64,000 nt of DNA from Peptococcaceae bacterium BRH_c8a (GTDB lineage Bacteria; Bacillota; Desulfotomaculia; Desulfotomaculales; Desulfallaceae): the NCBI GenBank assembly GCA_000961575.1, contig LADP01000015.1:24607-88606 (forward strand), written 5' to 3'. The notes beneath the pieces were generated by a model that searched no databases, had not been told where the DNA came from, and was given only the letters and a program-made list of their open reading frames with translations. Below are positions 41,170 through 51,492 of the stretch, one piece after another (the stretch's first letter is position 1; each line of letters starts with the position of its first letter). The translations under genes and the position numbers were made by a program.

Positions 41170-43905
41170 TTATCCGATATATTGTTTCATGAGGGATTTA
41201 ACTGTATTTTCAAGGTTTAAAATAGTTTGTTGCAGTTTTAATTTTGATTTATCGATCTGCTGTAGAAAATCTACGAACCGATTTTGAAGCTGTAAAGGCG
41301 GAATTGCAAGCTGGAGATTTTTAATTATAGTAAGATTGAGGCCGTTCATTATTGCTCCCTTGGTTTGTGCATGAAGTTGTTCTAGGACAACCGGGTGCTG
41401 CTGAAATGCATAACAGATAAAATTGGGATTGACAACACCTTTATCCAACGTCAAGCAAGCAAGGTGCTTGGTATTAATCGCTTTTGGAAAGTTTTCTGGA
41501 ATAACAGCTGAGCGTCCTACAGTCCCCATGATAGTTATAATTACGTCGCCAGAATGTACGGTGTACCTTTTTAATTGCTCATATTTCTCTTCCGTTATGT
41601 ATCTCATACGATTGTATGTGAAATGATTTTCTACTGCGTTATCAATACCAAGAACAAAAACACCACTGTCTACAAATTCAGAATGACGTAGAGCACTTCC
41701 AAAAGGGCCTGACCTAATACTACCCGGTCGTTTTTTAACAATGTCTATGATTTTCTTTATGGGCCAGTTAACATTTTCTTTGGTATCAGTACTAAACATC
41801 TCGATAAATTGGGCCTTTACAAGATCATCGGTTAAAGAGGGTAGTTTTTTATAAGCCCCCTTAGCATCATAAGCTGCCCAAAGCAATTCTGAAAAACGTT
41901 TTTGCTCGTCCATTGTAGGTAGATCAAACTCAAAATCTTTTAATTGGCTCCATTTGATTCTTCTGGTAAGTGATCCAGTCGAGTTTGCGACAATGAAATC
42001 CCATAGTTTTTTACTATAAAGAACAGCTATTAAGAACCCATCAGAAATCATATTGGGTTTTTCCCGGATAGTTAAAATATCCGCTGAACAGACACCCTCA
42101 AAATTTGCACGGGGTGCTCTTTCCCTAAAATCACTTCCATATAAGCTTCGGCGAACCAAAAGATAATCTCCAGACTTAAATGCTTTTTGAGCAGATTTTA
42201 TTTTTTTTGCAGATGCTTTCCTACTTATCCTAAAGTCAAAACCATCTATACAATCCGAACCAATATACCACTCATACTCTGAAGATGATGGATCGCTTAC
42301 ACGGACGGAATACTCTTCTGCAACATCTCCAAGCTTAACTTTTTTCCAATTTAATCGATCCATATGGGGCAGTACAGTAGCGGCCTCCAAGTTTTTTCTT
42401 TCTTTGTATATTACCCCTGGAAGAGCGCGAAGGGTTTCTTGTAGTTTATCTGAACTATCGATGTAGTCTTGGATAAATGCCAACAACTGAACCGTATCGT
42501 CGTATATAACTTCAGCATCGTCATTCTCACGGACATATAGCTTAATATTCAGGTTTCCATTATTAGACAATACATCGTCGATGGGAACAAATTTTGAAAA
42601 ACCGGGGAAGTCAGAATCACTGTTATATGCATTTGCTATTTTTTGTATATCTTCTGGGTACAAATATGACTGTGTCTTTTCTTTATGTAGGCATTTTTCT
42701 GCTTCAATAAAAATAATACGCCCTTTGCGATTAAACCGTTTAGTCATCCGGCAAATTAGAATACAAGATTCAAGTCCGGAGTTATAGAACAGATGCCTGC
42801 CAAGTCCTATTACCGCTTCAATACAATCTGACTTAACAATTTCACGGCGAATATCTTGTTCCTCTGTACGGTTAAGAACACCGTGAGGCAAAAGAATGGC
42901 GCATCTTCCTGTCTGTTGTTTTAAGCTTTTAAGTATATGCTGAATAAAAGCGTAATCGGCCCTAGACTGTGGTGGTGTACCAAAGGAGTTTCTGCCGAAT
43001 TTATCAGATGAAAAAGATTCGCGATCCCACTGCTTAATAGAGTATGGCGGGTTAGCAAGCACCAAGTCGAACTGCATAAGCTGACCGTTTTCGATAAAAG
43101 CGGGATTTTTCAATGTATCATCGTTGATAATGTTAAAATCCTTTACGCCATGAAGGAATAGATTCATTCGGCCAATAGCAGATGTAAGTGCATTAATTTC
43201 CTGACCATATATTTTTACATTTCTCCATTCAAAGCCCTGTTGCTTCAAATAGGCGATAGAGGATATAAGCATTCCAGCACTGCCGCAAGTAGGGTCATAA
43301 ATGCTTTCACCGGATTGTGGTTTTAACATTTCCGTCATAAGATGGACAACGGTACGATTGGTATAAAATTCTTGAGCAGTATGGCCGCTATCATCAGCAA
43401 ACTGTTTAATTAAATACTCATAGCCTTGGCCAAGTTCATCTTCAGGACAGTTTTCCATCGAAAGTGTTTTGGTGGATAAATGTTCAATCAGATCTTTAAG
43501 TAACTCGTCTGGTAAACGGTTTTTGTTCGTCCAAGCACCGTCGCCAAAAACGCCATGCAGTTTTTCAACATTTGCTCTTTCAATGGCGCGAAAGGCATTG
43601 ACGATTGCGACACCAACGTTTTCGGATACGGAGCGAACATCTTTCCAATGATAACCTTTTGGAACGATGAATCTATGGTTTTCTTCCCATTCAAGGGCCT
43701 CTTCATCATCGTCATACTCTTTTAAAATTTCGGCACATTCCTCGTCATAGACATCACAAATGCGTTTGAAAAACATAAGTGGAAAAATATATTGTTTATA
43801 TGCTCCTGCATCAATATGGGTGCGAAGGAGGACAGCAGAATCCCAGAGATATGATTTTAACTCATCGAGGGTAATACAATTACTCATTGAGGTATCCCCC
43901 TTCAA
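41170..43905 (-). CDS. Type I methyltransferase-specificity fusion (HsdM-HsdS)
   Basis: DPTCGSAGMLISSIAYL, FDLVLANPPYSIKQW; C-terminal ~400 aa carry two HsdS-like TRD/helix units. Confidence 0.93.
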   Translation of the reverse strand: MKGDTSMSNCITLDELKSYLWDSAVLLRTHIDAGAYKQYIFPLMFFKRICDVYDEECAEILKEYDDDEEALEWEENHRFIVPKGYHWKDVRSVSENVGVAIVNAFRAIERANVEKLHGVFGDGAWTNKNRLPDELLKDLIEHLSTKTLSMENCPEDELGQGYEYLIKQFADDSGHTAQEFYTNRTVVHLMTEMLKPQSGESIYDPTCGSAGMLISSIAYLKQQGFEWRNVKIYGQEINALTSAIGRMNLFLHGVKDFNIINDDTLKNPAFIENGQLMQFDLVLANPPYSIKQWDRESFSSDKFGRNSFGTPPQSRADYAFIQHILKSLKQQTGRCAILLPHGVLNRTEEQDIRREIVKSDCIEAVIGLGRHLFYNSGLESCILICRMTKRFNRKGRIIFIEAEKCLHKEKTQSYLYPEDIQKIANAYNSDSDFPGFSKFVPIDDVLSNNGNLNIKLYVRENDDAEVIYDDTVQLLAFIQDYIDSSDKLQETLRALPGVIYKERKNLEAATVLPHMDRLNWKKVKLGDVAEEYSVRVSDPSSSEYEWYIGSDCIDGFDFRISRKASAKKIKSAQKAFKSGDYLLVRRSLYGSDFRERAPRANFEGVCSADILTIREKPNMISDGFLIAVLYSKKLWDFIVANSTGSLTRRIKWSQLKDFEFDLPTMDEQKRFSELLWAAYDAKGAYKKLPSLTDDLVKAQFIEMFSTDTKENVNWPIKKIIDIVKKRPGSIRSGPFGSALRHSEFVDSGVFVLGIDNAVENHFTYNRMRYITEEKYEQLKRYTVHSGDVIITIMGTVGRSAVIPENFPKAINTKHLACLTLDKGVVNPNFICYAFQQHPVVLEQLHAQTKGAIMNGLNLTIIKNLQLAIPPLQLQNRFVDFLQQIDKSKLKLQQTILNLENTVKSLMKQYIG

Positions 43906-46300
43906 TCAATAATCTTTTAAAATTTTCTTCTGCAGCAATGGCCTTATCAAGTGCCAGTAAAAAATTTTTCTTTACTTCTTTAGGGGAGATTGACTCTAGC
44001 GCTGCTTTTTCGATGTAGCTATTCACTGAAAGTGTATAGTTTTTTAATCTAATGTCTTCTATGGTAGCTATTTTTGACTTCTCAATTACATCTTCATAAG
44101 CCTTATAAAGATTAAATGATTCTTCAACATTTATCTCTGTCATTATGTTTTGCGCACGCTGCGCAGTATAGATATTTGAAGCATCAATTAAGCAAACTTT
44201 ACCTTTATGATTAGCCTGTTTGTTATTGTTGAGTATCAAAATACAAGCGGATACGCCTGTACTATAAAACATCCCGCTAACAAGTGTGATTACACATTCA
44301 AGTTTGTCTGATTCAATAAGCTGTTTGCGGATTTCGCCCTCTTTCCCCCCATGAAATAGTACACCTTGCGGTAGCACAACAGCGCATCTACCAATCTTTT
44401 TATCCATAGATTTAACCATGTGTTGAAGCCATGCGAAGTCAGCGCTGGAGTCTGTTGGGCTGCCCCACAGGTTTCGCCCATAAACATCTGAAGCAAATTG
44501 ATCTGCCCCCCAACTTTTCAGTGAAAAAGGAGGGTTAGCAATAACGCAATCGAAGGTTTGTAACTGGCCACGATATATGAAAAGCGGGGAGCGCAGGGTA
44601 TCTCCCTGTTTTATGTTGAAATCACGAGCCCCATGTAAAAACAGGTTCATTCGCGCGATGGCAGATGTGGCTAGGTTTTTTTCTTGCCCATAAATCTTGC
44701 CGTAGGTGCTTTGGTCATTGTTTATATTACGAATTGCTTCGATTAACATTCCACCGGTACCGCAAGCCGGGTCATATACTGTTTCACCCGGTTTAGGATC
44801 GAGGATTCTAACCATCAACTTAACAACCGAACGAGGTGTGTAAAATTCACCTGCGTTCTTCTTTGACAGATCAGCAAATCTTTTAATTAAGTATTCATAG
44901 CTATCGCCCATAACATCAGATGAATAATTCTCGTTGCCCACTTTGATTTTAGACATGTGCTCAATCAGATCTTTGAGTCTTTCATCTGATAGTTTGTTTT
45001 TATCAGTCCAGTTAGCGTCATCAAAACTTGAGAAAACCCCAAATAGCGTGTCAGGATTTGCACGCTCAATTCCAACCATTGCGTCTACAATAGCTTTTCC
45101 GACATTCTCTAATCTTTCACGTACATCGTTCCAATGGCAACCATCCGGAATAATAAAGCTATGGTTTTCCGGAAAAGAAGCATACTCTTCATCTCCACCA
45201 GATTCCTCTAGTGCTTTTACAGTTTCCTCATCATAAACATCCGACAAGCGTTTAAAGAATAAAATCGGTGTAACATAACTTTTATATTCATCTTGGTTTA
45301 TTGGCCCACGAAGGATATTACAGCATTCAAATAAATGTGAAAACAATGCTTGGCTGGTTGTCTGCTCATTTTTTGCAAAACTCATGTTTAGATCATCATC
45401 CGCAATATTAACAGCAGAAGCAATCATTTCCTCTCGTTTTCCAGTTTTTACTTTCTTACCGTTTTTTGATTTCTTAATGGCAACTGTTTTGTCTCGATTA
45501 ATTTTTTCAAGCTTAGAAGGATATTTATTTTCAAAAGCAACCAGTATTTTCATTAAACGCTCATCAAGATATGTTAGAGCATGCTTTCTAATATCAGTTG
45601 GAATGCCATAATAGACCTCGGCGATGCCACCGGCTATGGCTGCAAGAGTGTCGCTGTCTCCACCAATAGAGATAGCATTGCGAATAGCATCTTCAAAACT
45701 TGTAGACTCAAGAAACGCCATAATTGCCTGGGGCACAGTATCTTGGCAAGTTTCATTAAATTCATATGAGTCACGAATACCGTCTAAAGTAAAATTCATT
45801 GGATAGTAATGATCATTGATATAATCACGAATTTCTAGAATGTTTTTTCCCGTTTTGGCAAGAAATATCGCAGCGGTCGTTGCTTCTGCTCCTTTTATTC
45901 CTTCCGGGTGATTGTGGGTAACTTCAGTCACTTTCTTAGAAAGTAGTTTTGCTTCTTCTAATGTAGATGCAGCAAAACCGCATGCACTAACCCGCATCGC
46001 AGCTCCGTTGCCATAGCTGTTATAGGGCTGCGGATTATCGGAAAACATCCATGTGCTAAACATACCGCCATAGCCGCAGTCCGGATAATGTCTGCCAACC
46101 TCCTGCATACATTTAACAGCAAGGATGCCTAATTTATTGTAATCAACGCCGCAGGCAAGAATAGCCTTTGCAACCGCAAGAGACATGATGCTATCGTCTG
46201 TCACGGAACAGCGGTAGGTTAAAAAATCAAATTCTTTTGTCTTGATATTGTCCCACTCAAAGCGCGAGCCGACGATATCACCAATAATTGCTCCTAACAT
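43880..46300 (-). CDS. ADP-ribosylglycohydrolase-HsdM (N6-adenine methylase) fusion
   Basis: aa 1-~265 ARH fold: MLGAIIGDIVGSRFEW, SVTDDSIMSLAVAKAIL, ISIGGDSDTLAAIAGGIAEVYYG; then DPACGTGGMLIEAIRN, FDCVIANPPFSLKSWG. Confidence 0.92.
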   Translation of the reverse strand: MLGAIIGDIVGSRFEWDNIKTKEFDFLTYRCSVTDDSIMSLAVAKAILACGVDYNKLGILAVKCMQEVGRHYPDCGYGGMFSTWMFSDNPQPYNSYGNGAAMRVSACGFAASTLEEAKLLSKKVTEVTHNHPEGIKGAEATTAAIFLAKTGKNILEIRDYINDHYYPMNFTLDGIRDSYEFNETCQDTVPQAIMAFLESTSFEDAIRNAISIGGDSDTLAAIAGGIAEVYYGIPTDIRKHALTYLDERLMKILVAFENKYPSKLEKINRDKTVAIKKSKNGKKVKTGKREEMIASAVNIADDDLNMSFAKNEQTTSQALFSHLFECCNILRGPINQDEYKSYVTPILFFKRLSDVYDEETVKALEESGGDEEYASFPENHSFIIPDGCHWNDVRERLENVGKAIVDAMVGIERANPDTLFGVFSSFDDANWTDKNKLSDERLKDLIEHMSKIKVGNENYSSDVMGDSYEYLIKRFADLSKKNAGEFYTPRSVVKLMVRILDPKPGETVYDPACGTGGMLIEAIRNINNDQSTYGKIYGQEKNLATSAIARMNLFLHGARDFNIKQGDTLRSPLFIYRGQLQTFDCVIANPPFSLKSWGADQFASDVYGRNLWGSPTDSSADFAWLQHMVKSMDKKIGRCAVVLPQGVLFHGGKEGEIRKQLIESDKLECVITLVSGMFYSTGVSACILILNNNKQANHKGKVCLIDASNIYTAQRAQNIMTEINVEESFNLYKAYEDVIEKSKIATIEDIRLKNYTLSVNSYIEKAALESISPKEVKKNFLLALDKAIAAEENFKRLLIEGGYLNE

Positions 46301-46832
46301 AAATCCACCCCATGATATGGAATTTTGTAAAGTTGGATTGCAAAGTCTCTTGACTACTAGAGTTTTTTGCTATAGCTTTTGCACTCCTAATACTATTTTA
46401 GATATTTTCATTTAGGTAATGTTTTTTACCTCTATTTTCGCTAACAATTTTATAGAGAATTTTGTCAATTTTAAGGAAGGATTACCCAGTATTATGTCGA
46501 AACATAAAACAACAGCTCAGTTTGGATATAATCTGAACTCACAGCTGCTTAATTTAAAAAGCTGCAGCAACTCCATAACTAATAATAAGTTTTATGTTTG
46601 TTAATACTAAATAAGTAAAAATATGTAAAGGCGTCGCTCTTGCTTAGAACTCACAGAGATAGCTAGTATTCACGGTTATATAGTACCTGATAAAGGTAGG
46701 GATATAATTGCAGCCATGACATGAGGTAAGGATGTACCATCAAAATAATATACAGTTGATGGCAATTTGTTAAACCTATTATTTTAATCAAATATTGAAC
46801 AAGATTATTTTATATAAAAACTTATCATAGAG

Positions 46833-47657
46833 GTGTTTTTATTGCCCCGAACTCCAAGTTATCAAACGAAACTAAAAGAAAAACGTGGCCAAGGTAAAGG
46901 TAAAGATTATATTCCATGGCATAAGGTACAGGAAGTACCTTCAAAAGGTCGTTCCACAACGATGTTTAGCTGGTCCGTTGACAGAGAACATCACTTACTA
47001 TCAGATTTAGAGCGAAGTTATTTTTATATTCTAGATTGGTCCGATCAGGTGACTGACATCCGTGAGCAATATCCAATTTTACCATTAGAAAAAACTATAA
47101 TAATTGCTGAAAGGCTAGGAATAAAGCATCCTGCTTTAAATAATCGTAAACCTCCTGAGCAAGTTGTAACAACGGATTTTCTGGTCAATGTTGGAGACAG
47201 GCTTTTTGCCCGGAGCATTAAATACATGAAAGATTTAGCGGACAGAAGAACAATAGAAAAGCTTCAGATTGAACAGACTTTCTGGGAAGAACAAGGAGTA
47301 GATTGGGGAATTGTAACAGAAATTGAAATCCCTAAAAACATAGTTGACAACATCCAATTTTTACATAAAGCCTATTATGAAGAGCAACTGCCGGCTGAAC
47401 TTTCAAAAACTCACATTTTGAGAATTGAAAAAGCGATATGGGAACGGTTACATGATGAGCAATCTTTAAGCCATGCTTGCATGGAAGTTGATGCATTATT
47501 AGGGTTGGAAGATGGAACCTCATTGTATTTGGTTAGACACTTCTTAGCAATAAAAAAATGGAAAGTTGATATGACAATACGCATTAACCCTTCTCTTCCA
47601 ATTAAATTAATTTCAGAGGATAATAATTGTTTGTTTGCCTCTGATGGTGGTGCATAA
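46833..47657 (+). CDS. tnsA: Tn7-like transposase endonuclease subunit TnsA
   Basis: DREHHLLSDLERSYFYILDWSDQVTDIREQYPIL, VVTTDFLV; first gene of tnsABCDE. Confidence 0.93.
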   Translation: MFLLPRTPSYQTKLKEKRGQGKGKDYIPWHKVQEVPSKGRSTTMFSWSVDREHHLLSDLERSYFYILDWSDQVTDIREQYPILPLEKTIIIAERLGIKHPALNNRKPPEQVVTTDFLVNVGDRLFARSIKYMKDLADRRTIEKLQIEQTFWEEQGVDWGIVTEIEIPKNIVDNIQFLHKAYYEEQLPAELSKTHILRIEKAIWERLHDEQSLSHACMEVDALLGLEDGTSLYLVRHFLAIKKWKVDMTIRINPSLPIKLISEDNNCLFASDGGA

Positions 47658-47659
47658 AT

Positions 47660-49834
47660 ATGGATTATATTTATGTCAATGACCTAATTGAATGGGTGGT
47701 AGAAGATAAAAATGGTCTTTGTGAAAGAGTATTATGGGTAAATCCCTCTATTAATGAGGTCATTGTAATTAATATTGAACTTGAAAAAGGTGTACCATAC
47801 GTTAGATCTTTTAACGAGATTAAGATGGGGCTTGAGGAAGGGTACGTTACTAAAGTGCAATGGGTATCTGATAAACAGCGTATCCCAGAAAAAGAGCTAT
47901 CACAGGCATTAAAGAATAAGAGGGATAAGGCTTGGAAAATTATTGAACCATTGGTTTGTGACGAACCTGACATTTATAACGCATCTCTTCGAGGAATTTT
48001 AGTTAATGAAGCTTGTAGTACGCATGGCTGCCAAAAACGTACTATATATCGGTACTTAAGAATGTATTGGCAAAACGGTAAAACTAAAAATGCACTTCTA
48101 CCAAAATATAATCGGTGTGGGGCACCTGGCAAGGAGCGTAATGCTGGTAACAAGAAAAAAAGAGGCCGTCCCCCTAGGAACGGTAGGAAAGGTATTAATA
48201 TTACTTCCAAAATAAAGAGCAAAATTCTTAGCGGTGTAGGCCTCTTTTATGATAGACGGGAAAAGCGTCCACTTACAGTAGCTTATGTAAAAACGATGGG
48301 TAAATTTTTCTCATTGCGCCATGAAGACGTTTATGGTGAGAAAACACGCAAATTATTACCGAAAGACGAAATGCCTACTTTTGGGCAATTCAGGTACTGG
48401 TATATAAAAGAAATAGACCTTAGGAAAAGCTTGGAGGCAAGGGAAGGTTTAAGACGAGTCCAATTAAGACACCGGGAGAGGTTAGGTGATTCTACGCTCG
48501 AGACCTTTGGGCCGGGATCACGTTACCAAATAGACGCCACAATAGGCGATGTATATTTAGTCTCTTATTTTAACCGTCATTGGATTATAGGGAGGCCAGT
48601 TATATATGTTGTAATTGACGTTTTTAGCCGTATGATAGCGGGATTATATGTCGGTTTAGAAGGACCAAGTTGGATTGGCGCAATGATGGCGCTTGCCAAT
48701 GCAGTCAGTGACAAAAAAGACTTTTGTGCTAGTTATGGAATTGAGATAACTGATGACCAATGGCCATGTGCACACCTGCCTGAATTGTTAACAGCAGATC
48801 GTGGTGTTGAGTACATGGGAGATAAACCCAAACATTTAAAGAAAACTTTACGTGTAGATTTAGAACATCTCCCCCCGTATCGCGCAGATTGGAAAGCCAT
48901 AGTGGAAAGATATTTTGGTATTGCAAATGAGCAGTTTATTCATTTTATCCCCGGTTCTGTTAGAAAACATGAACGAGGAGAAAGAGATTATCGCTTGGAT
49001 GCTACGCTTAATCTTTATGAATTTACTGCTCTGATGATTGAACTGATTCTGCATCATAATAACCGCCACAGAATGGAATGGTATAACTTAGATGAATTTG
49101 CCATTAAAGAACAAATTCAACCTTATCCGATAGAATTATGGAAATGGGGTTTAAAAAACCGTATAGGAAGATTAAGAAAGGAATCTTACGACATTGTAAG
49201 ATTGAATTTAATGCCTTCAGGAACAGCCAGGGTTACAGATATGGGAATTAAGTTCAAAATGCCGGGGATACAAATATCCCACGCGGCTTTTTATACATGT
49301 GAGAAAGCCTTAAAAGAGGACTGGTTTATCCAGGCAAGAAACAAGGGCAGTTGGCCCATTGAGGTGTCATATGACCCAAGGCTTGTTGATTACATATACA
49401 TTCGCTTGGATAGAGGTAGAGGTTTTGAAAAATGCCGATTAAAAGATAAACATAGTAACTTGATGGGAAAGCGTTGGGAAGATTTTATAGACATGAGAGA
49501 AAGGCGTATTCAAGACAGCCAAGAGGCCTATATCGATGATTTACAAGCTAAAATAGATCTTCAAGATAAAACGGATGCTACAGTTAACAAGGCTAAAAAA
49601 GAGAAACAGCAAGATAACAGAAGTAAAAGCCAACGCGTTAAAAGCATTAGAGAGCATAGAAAACTAGAGAAAGAATTTAATAGTCAAAATGAGGCTTTTG
49701 AGCTGGATAAAACCGAAGCTGACAAGAATGGTACAGTGGTAGGTCAAGGGCGTTTTACGATAAAACATGAAGATGATAATCCTCCCGCTGATTACTACGA
49801 CATCCTCGAGAAGATTAAGGAGGAAAACCTTTAA
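47660..49834 (+). CDS. tnsB: Tn7-like DDE transposase TnsB
   Basis: YQIDATIGDVYLV, VIYVVIDVFSRMIAGLYVG, LLTADRGVEYMG, DWKAIVERYFG. Confidence 0.96.
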   Translation: MDYIYVNDLIEWVVEDKNGLCERVLWVNPSINEVIVINIELEKGVPYVRSFNEIKMGLEEGYVTKVQWVSDKQRIPEKELSQALKNKRDKAWKIIEPLVCDEPDIYNASLRGILVNEACSTHGCQKRTIYRYLRMYWQNGKTKNALLPKYNRCGAPGKERNAGNKKKRGRPPRNGRKGINITSKIKSKILSGVGLFYDRREKRPLTVAYVKTMGKFFSLRHEDVYGEKTRKLLPKDEMPTFGQFRYWYIKEIDLRKSLEAREGLRRVQLRHRERLGDSTLETFGPGSRYQIDATIGDVYLVSYFNRHWIIGRPVIYVVIDVFSRMIAGLYVGLEGPSWIGAMMALANAVSDKKDFCASYGIEITDDQWPCAHLPELLTADRGVEYMGDKPKHLKKTLRVDLEHLPPYRADWKAIVERYFGIANEQFIHFIPGSVRKHERGERDYRLDATLNLYEFTALMIELILHHNNRHRMEWYNLDEFAIKEQIQPYPIELWKWGLKNRIGRLRKESYDIVRLNLMPSGTARVTDMGIKFKMPGIQISHAAFYTCEKALKEDWFIQARNKGSWPIEVSYDPRLVDYIYIRLDRGRGFEKCRLKDKHSNLMGKRWEDFIDMRERRIQDSQEAYIDDLQAKIDLQDKTDATVNKAKKEKQQDNRSKSQRVKSIREHRKLEKEFNSQNEAFELDKTEADKNGTVVGQGRFTIKHEDDNPPADYYDILEKIKEENL

Positions 49835-51492
49835 TGTCTGAGATTAACGAGAGCGGGGTCTTTGTACTCAGAGGACAGATCATAGATGAGGCTACTTATA
49901 AAACGCCAGAAATATCATGTTATCAAGGCAACCCTTTAATAGAGGCTTTACCAGATATTTTATCACCCAAGCAAGCCAGCCGATTGATAGCTAATTTTCC
50001 GCCTCATAATACAGATGAATGTTATTTGGAACCATATAAAAGAATGCACTGTGTCCAGCAGCTGTCCAGATTCGTTTTTCCACTTCCTATACATATAGAA
50101 ACAGAACAGAAACTATCCAGGATTATTCGAGATGGTTACTTTGCCCGTAATCCACTTACATCTGATTATGCCCAAATGATACGCAAATGCCGAACGATTG
50201 ATTTAGATCAAGAAATAAACGATATCCCCCTTATGAGTCAAGGGGCGAGATCTACAACAAGTGGTTTGGATATTATAGGTATTAGTGGTACGGGCAAAAC
50301 TACGGCAGTGGAACAAATTTTGTTGACATACCCTCAGCTTATTCTGCACCGGAATTATAACGGAAAAAACCTGACAGGATGGCAGGTAGTATGGTTGAAG
50401 GTTGACTGTCCGCATGATGCATCAATCAAAGGCCTATGTTTAATCATCTTTAAGGCATTCGATAGTGTTCTTAATACAAATTATTATAAAAAGTTTGCGG
50501 CCGTAAGAAAAACGGTTGATGAGCTGGTTCCTTTAATTAGTCAAATTGCCGCGACACATCACCTTGGAGTTTTGGTTGTAGACGAAATTCAAAATCTTAG
50601 CCACGCAAAAAGCGGTGGCTCGAAAAATATGCTTAGCTTTTTTGTGCAATTAATAAATACTGTAGGCGTACCAGTAATTTTAGTGGGAACCCCAAAGGTG
50701 CTACCATATTTAGGAAAGGAATTTCGTGCCGCCCGTAGAGGCACATCCCAAGGAGATGTGTTTTGGAGGAGATTAGATTTTAATATGGATTGGGACCTAT
50801 TAATAAAAGGATTATGGAGATATCAATGGCTCAAAAAACCAAGTGATTTAACAGAAGAAATAAGCAAAACTCTGTATTGGGAATCCGTAGGCATAGCTGA
50901 TATTGCTGTTAAACTATTTATGCTTGCCCAATGGCGCACAATTTCCAATGGGAAGGAGCTAATAACTGCAAAATTAATTAGAGATATGGCAAGAGAATCA
51001 TTGCATCTTGTTCGTCCCATGTTAGATGCATTGAGGTCTGGTGCCCGAGAGGATGGATATGACTTTGAAGACTTGGTCATTCCCCATAGTTATATAGACC
51101 AAATTAGGAACGACTCGTTACAGCAAATAGATCTTAATTCCATTACATATGAACCGGATATTACCAAAGAGCTTGAGATAGCTAATTGGCTTGTGCAATC
51201 CGGTATTACAAGAGATAAGGCTGAAATTATAATTTCTAATTTACTTGCTGAAACCCCTAACGCTAGCGAAACAGAAATTAAAAGAAAAGCTTTTCTAATT
51301 GCTAATAACGTTACAATAGACACGCCTAACAAGGCTAAAAATAAGATAAATAAAGGACAAAAAAAGTTTACGACTAAGTCAGGTATTCTGTTAAGTCTAT
51401 TTGATAAGGCAAAGGACAAAGGGGTTCATCCTTACGATACTTTTAAGGAAAAAGTATACATAAAGCATTCGGAGGAGTTTTTGTCGTATTAA
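49834..51492 (+). CDS. tnsC: Tn7-like AAA+ regulator TnsC
   Basis: Walker A GISGTGKTTAVEQIL; LGVLVVDEIQNLSHAKSGG. Confidence 0.95.
   Translation: MSEINESGVFVLRGQIIDEATYKTPEISCYQGNPLIEALPDILSPKQASRLIANFPPHNTDECYLEPYKRMHCVQQLSRFVFPLPIHIETEQKLSRIIRDGYFARNPLTSDYAQMIRKCRTIDLDQEINDIPLMSQGARSTTSGLDIIGISGTGKTTAVEQILLTYPQLILHRNYNGKNLTGWQVVWLKVDCPHDASIKGLCLIIFKAFDSVLNTNYYKKFAAVRKTVDELVPLISQIAATHHLGVLVVDEIQNLSHAKSGGSKNMLSFFVQLINTVGVPVILVGTPKVLPYLGKEFRAARRGTSQGDVFWRRLDFNMDWDLLIKGLWRYQWLKKPSDLTEEISKTLYWESVGIADIAVKLFMLAQWRTISNGKELITAKLIRDMARESLHLVRPMLDALRSGAREDGYDFEDLVIPHSYIDQIRNDSLQQIDLNSITYEPDITKELEIANWLVQSGITRDKAEIIISNLLAETPNASETEIKRKAFLIANNVTIDTPNKAKNKINKGQKKFTTKSGILLSLFDKAKDKGVHPYDTFKEKVYIKHSEEFLSY

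Noticed and set aside
46300-46832. Second Tn7 end directly upstream of tnsA
   Set aside because: No GTTGTACAC-like repeats or TGT end found by eye here; cannot exclude diverged sites
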